37,004 nucleotides of DNA. Origin: Oscillospiraceae bacterium (GTDB lineage Bacteria > Bacillota > Clostridia > Oscillospirales > Acutalibacteraceae). The translations under genes were made by a program, and so were the position numbers. Below, one piece after another: positions 1-6,985 of this stretch. The notes under the pieces are model-generated. The model was not told where the DNA came from and ran no database searches. It saw nothing but the letters and a program-made list of their open reading frames with translations. Location of the stretch: the NCBI GenBank assembly GCA_015066015.1, contig SVPE01000020.1, forward strand, positions 1-37,004, written 5' to 3'. The stretch's first letter is position 1. The number at the start of each line of letters is the position of its first letter.

Positions 1-2
1 AT

Positions 3-116
3 GCGGCGAGAAAACGCCCCGACGAGTTCAAAAAACGCCTTGAAAGTTTTATTAAAAAGACTCGTGATGGAAAGTTGATTGTCGGTTTTGGCGGAATAGA
101 CAAGTATTATGGTTAA
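3..116 (+). CDS. C-terminal fragment of an unknown protein (5' end outside window)
   Basis: An open frame runs in from the window edge and stops at TAA 114-116, giving 37 residues that end in GFGGIDKYYG. It is basic (many Lys/Arg) before a short Gly/Tyr-rich end. I do not recognise the family and cannot say how much is missing. The support is only that the frame is open from the edge and that a terminator-like hairpin and a promoter follow it. Confidence 0.4.
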   Translation, partial: AARKRPDEFKKRLESFIKKTRDGKLIVGFGGIDKYYG

Positions 117-194
117 GATGTCAAATTTCAATTTATCGAGTTGTTGCTATTTTGAGCTGTAAACACAAAAATCGGCAATTTTTGACAGTCTGAG

Positions 195-217
195 CACTTC
201 TTCAGAAGAGTTTTTTT
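195..217 (+). terminator. weak intrinsic terminator after the first gene fragment
   Basis: The short stem CTTC-TTCA-GAAG at 197-208 is followed by seven T at 211-217. The stem is only 4-5 bp, so the call is weak, but it lies between the fragment ending at 116 and the promoter at 275. Confidence 0.4.
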
Positions 218-274
218 ATTTATTACGTGATTTAAACTGTAATTATAAAAAAAGAGCAACATAATCCCGTATGA

Positions 275-303
275 TTGTTTTTTCGTTTTATATGTGTTAT
301 AAT
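275..303 (+). promoter_or_regulatory. putative sigma-A promoter for the PhlG-like gene
   Basis: TTGTTT at 275-280, a 17-base spacer and a perfect TATAAT at 298-303, 31 bases before the ATG at 335. The -35 box is poor (3 of 6) but the -10 box and spacing are ideal. Confidence 0.5.
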
Positions 304-334
304 TTTATAAACACAAATTTCGGAGATACAGTAT

Positions 335-1060
335 ATGTACATTAAAGATTTAATGAAAAAGCCGTTACCGCAGATACCTCGGGAGATAGCGGCTGACTTA
401 ATTAAAAGTGAAATAACAGGTACCTCCTTTGAACACAAGAATAGCATTCTGTCAGATTCTGAGCTTCAGACGGAGGTCGGATATAAAAAAATGAGCGACG
501 GCACATACCTTGTGTCTATGGTGTGTCCGATGCCCGGAATTACACCCGAAATGATTGATTGGTGGTTTTGGTGGCATCCTCAGGCAAAAGACCGCTATAA
601 GGTATGGTTTCCGGGTGCACACTTCGGCATAGGCTATTGCGGAAAGCAAAAGGATTATTTTCAGCAGAGTGTTTGTCCGCCTTTTCAGAACAACACTCAA
701 TATCCCTTGGAAAAAATCGGTAAAGCCGTACTGCCATTGAGAATTGACTTCGTTACTCCCGGAGAATTCGGCTTTTCAGAAAAGATGATGGAAGAAAACG
801 GCATAAAAAGGATTGTGTGCGGCCATGTAGGCGCTTTTAATAATTTAGTAAGACACACGGAGATGGCACATATTTTCAGGGAAACTGAAAACGGCTTATT
901 TATGATAAGCAGATTCTGGCTCGGAAAAACTATGAAAAGCTCTCTGCTGCGAAAAATAATTATAAATGAAGGTATGGCAAGGGATATGGCGGAGCATTGC
1001 TGTATGGAATACCGTAATCTGTGCGAGATTCTGCCGTTGTTATATGAAAAGTATAAGTAA
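335..1060 (+). CDS. PhlG-like (DAPG/phloretin hydrolase family) protein
   Basis: The 241-residue protein resembles the PhlG family, zinc-dependent hydrolases that cleave C-C bonds in acylated phloroglucinols (2,4-diacetylphloroglucinol in pseudomonads, phloretin in gut Eubacterium). What I see: the family-like block PGITPEMIDWWFWWHPQ (about residues 67-83), YKVWFPGAHFG with His96, a CGHVG segment with His164, and a C-terminal HxxxE pair His221/Glu225 inside AEHCCMEYRNL. These fit the His/Glu metal-ligand pattern of PhlG, although I cannot align the remaining ligand. Substrate is unknown; the family also contains many proteins of unknown function. It is probably co-transcribed with the gene 33 bp downstream. 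No signal peptide, so cytoplasmic. Confidence 0.75.
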   Translation: MYIKDLMKKPLPQIPREIAADLIKSEITGTSFEHKNSILSDSELQTEVGYKKMSDGTYLVSMVCPMPGITPEMIDWWFWWHPQAKDRYKVWFPGAHFGIGYCGKQKDYFQQSVCPPFQNNTQYPLEKIGKAVLPLRIDFVTPGEFGFSEKMMEENGIKRIVCGHVGAFNNLVRHTEMAHIFRETENGLFMISRFWLGKTMKSSLLRKIIINEGMARDMAEHCCMEYRNLCEILPLLYEKYK

Positions 1061-1093
1061 TTTCCTGAAGTTAAATGAAAGAAGGTATGCCTT

Positions 1094-1654
1094 GTGACAG
1101 AGCTTGAAACTCTTAAAAGAGCGAAAATGTATATTGACAGTCTTGCAAGGGGAGTTGACCCTATAAGCGGACAGCCGGCAGAGGATGACAGTGTTATAAA
1201 TAATGTAAGAATAAGCAGATGTCTGTTTTATGTCTCCGATGTGCTGGAAAAGGTGATAAATAACGGTGGTAATGTTGCTGCAAAAAAGACCTCTGTTGCA
1301 TATATGCCTTTCTGCATAACCGATGAGCAGATGCAGATGGTATACATAAGTCAGGAGCCTGTGGGAATAACCGAATTTGTTAGGAGAATAGGTACAGTTC
1401 TGGACAAGGGAGTGAAAAACACCTCTGCTGTTCACATATGTGCGTGGCTTTGCGAAAACGGATATCTCAGGGAAGAAACGGTAAACAACAAAACCAGAAG
1501 GGTCGTAACACCAAAAGGTGAAGGGCTCGGAATATATACTGTTGACTCAACCGGCAGGTACGGTGTCCCGTATAAAAAGAATGTTTACACTGCAGAAGCA
1601 CAGAGCTTCATTCTTTCAAATGTTCTTGAAATAGAAGAAAGCTTTCTGAAATAA
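1094..1654 (+). CDS. conserved hypothetical protein, possible winged-helix fold
   Basis: A 186-residue protein starting at GTG 1094, chosen because GAAAGAAGG lies at 1080-1085 just upstream. The first 60 residues (KRAKMYIDSLARGVDPISG, then INNVRISRCLFYVSDVLEKVI) look like a pattern I associate with uncharacterised Firmicute proteins. The middle (residues about 85-145: ITEFVRRIG, then AWLCENGYLREE and RRVVTPKGEGLGI) reads like a helix-turn-helix plus beta-wing with an end-of-domain GxxLGI signature, so a DNA- or nucleic-acid-binding role is possible. Function is not known. It follows the PhlG-like gene by 33 bp and ends just before a strong terminator. Confidence 0.8.
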   Translation: MTELETLKRAKMYIDSLARGVDPISGQPAEDDSVINNVRISRCLFYVSDVLEKVINNGGNVAAKKTSVAYMPFCITDEQMQMVYISQEPVGITEFVRRIGTVLDKGVKNTSAVHICAWLCENGYLREETVNNKTRRVVTPKGEGLGIYTVDSTGRYGVPYKKNVYTAEAQSFILSNVLEIEESFLK

Positions 1655-1662
1655 TAAATGTT

Positions 1663-1693
1663 GGCACTTTGTTGATACGAAGTGCCTTTTTTT
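1663..1693 (+). terminator. intrinsic terminator
   Basis: Stem GGCACTTTG (1663-1671) pairs with CGAAGTGCC (1678-1686) with one G-T wobble, loop of six, followed by a run of seven or more T. It closes the PhlG-like/hypothetical pair. Confidence 0.9.
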
Positions 1694-1919
1694 ATACTTG
1701 TTATCAGGAAATGGACGCCTGACGTAAAATATAATTTCGATAAATGTGCATAGTTAACAACTGACACATATGCTTTTTTAAGAATTTGACAATTTTTCTT
1801 TAAGTGTTCCATTTTTGTTGTGTTTTTTTTGAGCGTGTGTTACTATATATGTAATCTTAATTTATACATAAAATCCAAACAAATACTGAACATTAATTAT
1901 CAGGGGAAAGGAGATGCTT
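1694..1919 (+). promoter_or_regulatory. AT-rich leader with putative promoter of the cooC operon
   Basis: The gap between the terminator and cooC holds a possible extended -10 promoter: TTGTGT at 1818-1823, a 17-base spacer, then TG-T-TACTAT with the hexamer at 1841-1846. A lone TTGACA at 1786-1791 has no decent -10 partner. I see no riboswitch-like fold or clear operator. The strong ribosome site AAAGGAG is at 1907-1913. Confidence 0.4.
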
Positions 1920-2678
1920 ATGAATACGAAAATCTTTGCTTTTGCAGGAAAGGGCGGCGTAGGAAAAACGTCTCTTTCTGCAGCATTTATACGGATTTTA
2001 TCTGAAGCTTTTCCTGAGAAGAAAATTCTTGCCGTTGATGCTGATCCTGCTGTCGGACTTTCTACGGCACTGCAGATGCAGCCTGTACTTACACTTGATA
2101 ATATACGTTTGCAGATTGCAGAGAATATTGATAAGGGACAGACGACTGAGGCTATAGAGCTTCTGAGCGAAGCTAAATTTCATCTGTTGGATTCTATTGT
2201 GGAAAAAGATAATATTTCTTTTCTTGCAATAGGCAGACCTGAGGCGGCGGGGTGTTACTGTAAAGTGAATGCCTACCTTAAGCAGGTTATAGAAATGCTT
2301 TGTGAAAATTACGATTTTGTGGTTATTGACGGTGAAGCGGGTATAGAACAGATTAACCGCCGTGTTATGGAGAATATTACGTACCTTGTGCTGGTAAGCG
2401 ATGGCAGCAAAAAAGGAGTACAGGTAATTTCTACAATCAAAGATGTAGCAGATAAGCTCACAACCTACGAAAAAAGCGGTGTTATTTTCAATCGCACAAG
2501 GTCTGCATTCGATTCAGACTCGGTTTCGGGTATTCCGCCTGTGCTTTCTGTAATAGGTGATGACGATAACCAGGCGGAAAACGATATGCAGGGTGAAAGT
2601 GTTTTTAAATTATCTTTTGATTCACCGCTATACCTCGGGGCAAAGAAAGCACTGTTTTCGCTGTTGGAGGAAAGCTGA
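1920..2678 (+). CDS. cooC: CooC-type nickel-insertion ATPase (MinD/ParA superfamily)
   Basis: A 252-residue P-loop ATPase of the SIMIBI/MinD group. The deviant Walker A GKGGVGKT is at residues 10-17, DADPA at 40-44 is switch I, and IDGEAGIEQINRR is the Walker B/switch II region typical of CooC. Most telling is the CxC pair Cys112-Tyr-Cys114 in GCYCKVNAYL, the nickel/zinc site of characterised CooC proteins, which deliver Ni to the C-cluster of CO dehydrogenase. ATG 1920 was chosen over ATG 1914 because AAAGGAG abuts 1914 but sits six bases before 1920. It is the first gene of an operon with cooT and two 2-hydroxyacyl-CoA dehydratase-like genes; no CO dehydrogenase gene is present in the window, so its client is unclear. 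Confidence 0.85.
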   Translation: MNTKIFAFAGKGGVGKTSLSAAFIRILSEAFPEKKILAVDADPAVGLSTALQMQPVLTLDNIRLQIAENIDKGQTTEAIELLSEAKFHLLDSIVEKDNISFLAIGRPEAAGCYCKVNAYLKQVIEMLCENYDFVVIDGEAGIEQINRRVMENITYLVLVSDGSKKGVQVISTIKDVADKLTTYEKSGVIFNRTRSAFDSDSVSGIPPVLSVIGDDDNQAENDMQGESVFKLSFDSPLYLGAKKALFSLLEES

Positions 2679-2680
2679 TT

Positions 2681-3400
2681 ATGAAAATATTTGCCGATGT
2701 AACAAAAAAAATAATGTCCCTTCTGCCTGAAACGGCTGATAAATCGGTTGTATATTGTGATGAGCTTTGTGCCGAAAGCGGTGACAAGAATGCAATTTTG
2801 TTTCGCAGCGATACTGCTTATGAATTAGGTGGCAGCGGAAAACCCTCTGTCAGCAGTATAGTGTTTACGGATTTGCCGTCAGCAGGGGATGAAGTTGTAT
2901 TATACGGACCGGATTTAAGTCAGATAAGCCAGGACATTCCCTTCGCTCATATTACCTTTGTAAGCCTTAAGCAGAAAAACGACGAGGAGCTGACGTATGA
3001 GCAACTGAAAAATATAGGTTTTACTGCCTTTCAGATTTATCCTAAGGGCTATCATATCCGAATTTCACCCTCAGCGTCAAAAGAGCAGGTGCGCGTGGCA
3101 AAGTCTGTTACAGAAACAGCTGAGCCTTTGTCTTTTATGAATGTCGGTTGCAGTCTGATTCACGCATTTAAGGAAAACCGTGATGTAGAATCAGTCAGGA
3201 CTGTATTTATTACAAAGAAGGACTTTGACTACCGTGAGCTTTCACTTCTTGCACAAAAGGTGAAAAAAATAACTGATGCAGTACACAGCACCTTGCAGCT
3301 TGATGAGCTTGACTGTGCATCGTGTAAAATGAAGCCCATCTGTGATGAGGTTGACGGACTAAGGGAATTACATTTCAAAAAAGAAAAGGAGAAAAACTGA
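2681..3400 (+). CDS. unknown protein with C-x2-C-x5-C tail in the nickel operon
   Basis: A 239-residue soluble protein starting two bases after cooC, with GGAGG at about 2665. I do not recognise a named family. The N-terminal two thirds is a mixed alpha/beta sequence without catalytic motifs I can name. The C-terminal segment DCASCKMKPICDEVDGL carries Cys212, Cys215 and Cys221 and is followed by RELHF and a Lys/Glu tail. This Cys spacing could bind an Fe-S cluster or Ni/Zn. The tail faintly reminds me of segments in acetyl-CoA synthase/CODH-associated proteins, but that is only an impression. Its position between cooC and the His-rich and CooT genes suggests a metallocentre assembly or partner role. 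Confidence 0.75.
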   Translation: MKIFADVTKKIMSLLPETADKSVVYCDELCAESGDKNAILFRSDTAYELGGSGKPSVSSIVFTDLPSAGDEVVLYGPDLSQISQDIPFAHITFVSLKQKNDEELTYEQLKNIGFTAFQIYPKGYHIRISPSASKEQVRVAKSVTETAEPLSFMNVGCSLIHAFKENRDVESVRTVFITKKDFDYRELSLLAQKVKKITDAVHSTLQLDELDCASCKMKPICDEVDGLRELHFKKEKEKN

Positions 3401-3401
3401 T

Positions 3402-3626
3402 ATGGAGCATAATCATTGCAATCACAATCATAATCACACATCCGCCGAAGAAACACTGGCTCTGCTTAAATATATGGCGAACCATAACGCTCACCACGCA
3501 GAAGAGCTGATGGAAACTGTCAATGCACTTCCTGATAAGGCGGCGGATCTCATCAAAGAAGCGGTTGCTCTTTTGAATCAGTCAACCGAAAAAATCAACC
3601 GGGCGATAAAGGAATCGGAGGAATAA
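3402..3626 (+). CDS. small His-rich putative nickel-binding protein
   Basis: A 74-residue protein that begins one base after the previous stop, with AAGGAG upstream. Residues 3-12 alternate His and Asn around one Cys (HNHCNHNHNH), and residues 28-32 add HNAHH, so eight His lie in the first 32 residues. The remainder is a helix of Ala, Glu and Lys. His-rich stretches of this sort store or transfer Ni2+ (as in CooJ, HypB and Hpn-like proteins), although zinc or copper binding cannot be excluded. Lying between cooC and cooT, it is a plausible functional analogue of CooJ. CooJ itself has its His cluster at the C terminus, so homology is not claimed. Confidence 0.8.
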   Translation: MEHNHCNHNHNHTSAEETLALLKYMANHNAHHAEELMETVNALPDKAADLIKEAVALLNQSTEKINRAIKESEE

Positions 3627-3629
3627 AAA

Positions 3630-3812
3630 ATGTGTCTTTCATCAATTTATAAAAAGAGCGATGATGAAAATGTTTTTCTTTTAAAAAATGTTGCACGTGT
3701 TATATGCAAAGACGGTGAGCTTATAGTTTATGACCTTATGGGAGCATGTACAGTGTTACAGGGCGAAATCTGTGATATTGACCTTATGGAAAACATTATA
3801 CTGATAAAATAA
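3630..3812 (+). CDS. cooT: CooT-family nickel-binding protein
   Basis: A 60-residue protein matching the CooT family: it starts MCLSSIY with the conserved Cys2 that binds Ni in CooT dimers, and has the small beta-barrel pattern NVARVICKDGELIVYDLMG followed by GEICDIDLMENIILIK at the end. Characterised CooT from Rhodospirillum rubrum helps nickel insertion into CO dehydrogenase, but relatives are widespread in anaerobes without coo operons. GGAGG at about 3616 precedes it, four bases after the His-rich gene. Together with cooC this is strong evidence that the operon serves a nickel-containing product. Confidence 0.85.
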   Translation: MCLSSIYKKSDDENVFLLKNVARVICKDGELIVYDLMGACTVLQGEICDIDLMENIILIK

Positions 3813-3840
3813 AATCAAAGGAAAGAAAGGGGTAATAAAA

Positions 3841-5043
3841 ATGAGAGATCTGAAACACGCTGTGTTTTTTGAAAATCTCCTGGAGGATGTGAAAAATGAA
3901 CTGGTAGACAAGGCGCTGTCTGACGGTAAGCTTGCACTGGGCTATTCCTGCTATTACATACCTGAGGTGCTTATGAATCTTGACGGTTGCTTTTCTGTTC
4001 GACTCAGAGCACCGGGTATATCTGACACGGCAATTGCTACATATTATATGTCAGAAAAAACCTGTATGTATTCACGCAGTATTCTGGAGCTTGCAATTGA
4101 GGGGGGATATAATTTCTTCTCCGCACTTCTCAGCACAGAAACCTGCGGTATGATGCACCGATCTCATGAGCATTTTGAGATGCTTAATCTTGTTTCCGAT
4201 CTGAATGAAAAATTCTTTGTTTCGCACGTGGATGCACCTTTTGTAACCAAGGACTATGCAGTAAAGCATTATGAAAAGCAACTGAAAAAACACGTTCTCG
4301 ACCGTCTTAATGAGGTTTACGGAATTGATGTTTCAGACGAAGCCTTGCGCAAGGCAATTGAAAAGCACAATGAGCTTTGCCGCGTAGTTACAGAAATCGG
4401 TAACTACCGTAAAATGAAGAATCCACCTCTTACCGGTTACGAATTCCACCTTATTGAGCTTGTCAGTGAGTGCTGCCCCCATGATCTGATTATGCCTTAT
4501 CTCAAGGAAACACTTGAAGAGCTTAAAACGAGAGTTGCCGACGAAAAGCCGTGGTACCGTGTAAGAGTTGTCCTTGCAGGCGGTGAAAACGATGATCCCG
4601 AGTTTACAAAGCTTATCGAGGATTGCGGTGCATTTGTTGTTGCAGACAGATATTGCTTCGGCTCACTTCCGGGCAGAGAGGAAATAGAAATCCGCGAAGG
4701 TGAAACTGCAATGAACGCTATTGCAAGACACTATATTGACACCAATGAATGTCCCAGATTTATGAATCCTGAAAAGGTTCACGGAAGAAAGCAGTATCTC
4801 AGAAAGCTTGCAGATGATTATGGTGCAGACGGACTTATTGTTCAGCAGATGAAATTCTGTGAATATTGGGAATATGAGCGTATGTACTGTCAGCACGTAA
4901 TGGAAGCTGACTATGGTCTGCCTTGTATGGGTATTGAAAAGGAGTACAAAAACACTTCTACGGGACAGCTTCGCACTCGCTTCCAGGCTTTTGTCGAAGC
5001 ACTTGAACTTAAGAAATCGGAAAGGGGAGAGCAAAATGGCTGA
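3841..5043 (+). CDS. 2-hydroxyacyl-CoA dehydratase / benzoyl-CoA reductase-like subunit (small)
   Basis: A 400-residue member of the HgdB/BcrC (HGD-D) family. Family marks: GYSCYYIPEVL near residue 34, Cys75 in EKTCMYSRS, Cys102 in TETCG, and the C-terminal block KFCEYWEYERMYC with Cys340, then PCMGIEKEY and GQLRTRFQAFVEAL. Cys75, Cys102 and Cys340 fall where the family binds its [4Fe-4S] cluster. Enzymes of this family perform radical dehydrations or ring reductions on CoA thioesters, or act as double-cubane proteins. The gene overlaps the large subunit by eight bases, so the two are probably translated together and form a complex. No ASKHA-type activator gene (HgdC/BcrAD-like) is present in the window. 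Substrate unknown. Confidence 0.85.
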   Translation: MRDLKHAVFFENLLEDVKNELVDKALSDGKLALGYSCYYIPEVLMNLDGCFSVRLRAPGISDTAIATYYMSEKTCMYSRSILELAIEGGYNFFSALLSTETCGMMHRSHEHFEMLNLVSDLNEKFFVSHVDAPFVTKDYAVKHYEKQLKKHVLDRLNEVYGIDVSDEALRKAIEKHNELCRVVTEIGNYRKMKNPPLTGYEFHLIELVSECCPHDLIMPYLKETLEELKTRVADEKPWYRVRVVLAGGENDDPEFTKLIEDCGAFVVADRYCFGSLPGREEIEIREGETAMNAIARHYIDTNECPRFMNPEKVHGRKQYLRKLADDYGADGLIVQQMKFCEYWEYERMYCQHVMEADYGLPCMGIEKEYKNTSTGQLRTRFQAFVEALELKKSERGEQNG

Positions 5044-6574
5044 AAATAAAAACTTCGGCAGCAGAAAGCGATTTTATAACGGTTATGAGCTTGCCCGTTA
5101 CAGAAAATGGAAGGGATTCAAGGATTCCTGGGTTGATTTTAAAGAGTGGCTCAAGGAAAAGAAGATAAGCGGAGAGCTTTTGAAGGCTGATCCGGTACGC
5201 GCTTTCAAGGCGCTTACATATTATCATTGGATGGCTCCCTATCTCGGAAGCGGCAGTATGGTTGACCGTACTATTGATGACGCTCACGGTGAAGCTTTGC
5301 TTATAGCACATAAATATATGCAGTTTCTCTTGAAGAGTAACGTTAAGGCATTGATTCAGATCCTGAAAACAGATGAGCGCTTCGGAGAAAATGAATACTC
5401 AAAGAAAACCGTAATTTTCGAGCAGGATGCATCACCCATTCTTATCGGCGGCTTCCCGAATCTCCAGAATGCAGTAGAAGAGCCTTATTTCCACATTCTT
5501 GCTACTGCCAATGATCAGCATGCAGGTCATTATTTTACAGATATCATCGACTCCTACGGTCTGCCATCAGACTCCTGCAGAAACTCCTCTGCAATATGCG
5601 GTGTTGCCATTGACGATCAGCTTCCGTATTACGGTGCTTGTCTTATCACGAGTAATGCTCCCTGCGATTCTTCAGTTATGAATTCGGCAATAGTTGAGCG
5701 ACGTCTCAAGGTGCCTTCGATTCAAGGCTGTACTCCTATGCGGTGGAAGGACGAGGACACAAGAGAGTATGCGGTTGCTCACGTTAAAGAGGTTATCAAG
5801 TTTATCGAAGACTGCACAGGTGAAACCTTCGACTGGGATGCTTTCTTTGAAACAGTCCGTCAGTACAACGAGGAAACCCGTATTCAGCACGAATTATGGG
5901 AATTAGCAAAATCTCCATATTATCCCGTTCCGAGCGTACCAAATCTGCTTTACCGTTCTTTCCAGCTTTCTTTCTCAAGCGGTCTTAATAAAGAATGTGC
6001 AAAAATTGGCAGAGAGATGCTTGAAATCTGCGAAAAGTGTGTTAAGGAAAAAATCAATGTCCGTCCAAAGACGCGTCACAGAACGCTTGTATGCGGCGCT
6101 CCGTCATCATACTATATGCATTTCTCCACCTGGATGTATGAGTGTTGGGGTGTAAACACCGTTGCCGTTCTAAATAATATGTCACACCACGAATTCATTT
6201 CCGAGGATGACAAGGAGGAGGCACTCTGGGGCGTTGCTCAGCTTTGGGAGCAGGCAATTATGCGTCGGCATCTTGTAGGCGGATATGAAAACCTGCTTGA
6301 AATGTTTGAAGAATACGAACGTTTCAATTGCGATATGATAGTTTTCTATGACGATATCACCTGCAAGGGCAGTAAATCCATGACGGGGATGATTCAGGAT
6401 ATAGCCAATGAGAGAGGAATTCCTTTGGTATGGATTTCACACGACCTGATTGATCCACGCGCAATTCCGCGTAATGAAATGAGAAAACAGTTTAACGACT
6501 TTATGTTTTCTGTTATGAATGAAAAGCCTCTTGATGAATCGTTGCTTGATTTCGACGATTCCAAGGGCTGGTAA
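5036..6574 (+). CDS. 2-hydroxyacyl-CoA dehydratase-like subunit (large)
   Basis: A 512-residue protein from ATG 5036; the frame is open further upstream, but GGAAAGGGGAG at 5019-5029 and the eight-base overlap with the previous gene fix this start. It belongs to the same fold as the 400-residue subunit but the larger HgdA/BcrB type. Cysteines cluster at 181, 188, 202 and 210 (SDSCRNSSAICG; YYGACLITSNAPC) and again at 443 (YDDITCKGSKSM), where the family's cluster ligands lie; the C-terminal HDLIDPRAIPRNEM block is typical. The N-terminal RKRFYNGYELARYRKWKGF is strongly basic. With the preceding subunit it would form a heterodimer. The nickel chaperone genes upstream make the metal content of this pair an open question. 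Confidence 0.82.
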   Translation: MAENKNFGSRKRFYNGYELARYRKWKGFKDSWVDFKEWLKEKKISGELLKADPVRAFKALTYYHWMAPYLGSGSMVDRTIDDAHGEALLIAHKYMQFLLKSNVKALIQILKTDERFGENEYSKKTVIFEQDASPILIGGFPNLQNAVEEPYFHILATANDQHAGHYFTDIIDSYGLPSDSCRNSSAICGVAIDDQLPYYGACLITSNAPCDSSVMNSAIVERRLKVPSIQGCTPMRWKDEDTREYAVAHVKEVIKFIEDCTGETFDWDAFFETVRQYNEETRIQHELWELAKSPYYPVPSVPNLLYRSFQLSFSSGLNKECAKIGREMLEICEKCVKEKINVRPKTRHRTLVCGAPSSYYMHFSTWMYECWGVNTVAVLNNMSHHEFISEDDKEEALWGVAQLWEQAIMRRHLVGGYENLLEMFEEYERFNCDMIVFYDDITCKGSKSMTGMIQDIANERGIPLVWISHDLIDPRAIPRNEMRKQFNDFMFSVMNEKPLDESLLDFDDSKGW

Positions 6575-6586
6575 GGAGGAGCAGAT

Positions 6587-6763
6587 ATGAGTATATTAAT
6601 TATTTTATTTAAAATCGTCATTGCTCTTGTTGTGTTGGCAGTAGTTGTTTTTGCTGCTGTTCAGGCTGTATACTGGCTGAATCTTGACAACAAGATAATG
6701 TTCCTGTTATACAAAATCTTCAACAGAATAACTGACAAGGTTCCCCGTGACCGTCACTTCTGA
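6587..6763 (+). CDS. 58-residue single-pass membrane peptide
   Basis: A short gene not far above noise in length but well supported: a textbook TAAGGAGGA ribosome site begins at the previous stop codon (6572-6580) and sits seven bases before ATG 6587. The product has a very hydrophobic segment of about 22 residues (residues 3-25, Ile/Leu/Val/Phe/Ala), then YWLNLDNKIM and a basic end KVPRDRHF, consistent with one membrane helix and a positively charged cytoplasmic tail. I do not recognise a family. Its place as the last gene of the operon suggests it anchors, or regulates, the dehydratase-like complex or the transporter that follows. Confidence 0.7.
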   Translation: MSILIILFKIVIALVVLAVVVFAAVQAVYWLNLDNKIMFLLYKIFNRITDKVPRDRHF

Positions 6764-6857
6764 GTGAATAGCATATCGGATAATACTTTTTTTAAGTTGT
6801 TTGTATTAAAGTCTATAGCGTAAGAATAACAACCCCCATTTTTTGTTTGATACGTAT

Positions 6858-6884
6858 TTGTGAATCTTTATGCAGTGATATAAT
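6858..6884 (+). promoter_or_regulatory. possible upstream promoter for the MFS gene
   Basis: TGA-TATAAT (extended -10, hexamer 6879-6884) with TTGTGA at 6858-6863 or TTTGTG one base earlier; the spacer is 15-16 bases, shorter than ideal. It lies 100 bases before the start codon, upstream of a better promoter at 6931. Confidence 0.35.
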
Positions 6885-6930
6885 GCAAATTTTGTTAAGT
6901 TATAAATATTGTGCAATTTTATCAAATCGC

Positions 6931-6959
6931 TTGAAAATAACGAAAAAAAGTGTTAAAAT
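6931..6959 (+). promoter_or_regulatory. sigma-A promoter for the MFS transporter
   Basis: TTGAAA at 6931-6936, 17-base spacer, TAAAAT at 6954-6959. The start codon is 27 bases after the -10 box, giving a short leader with CGGAG at 6976-6980. The gene can therefore be transcribed separately from the dehydratase-like operon. Confidence 0.75.
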
Positions 6960-6985
6960 TATACAAATTAATTATCGGAGATGGT

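Noticed and set aside
4913..5035. Longer N terminus of the large dehydratase-like subunit
   Set aside because: It would overlap the small subunit by 131 bases with no ribosome site; ATG 5036 has a strong one.
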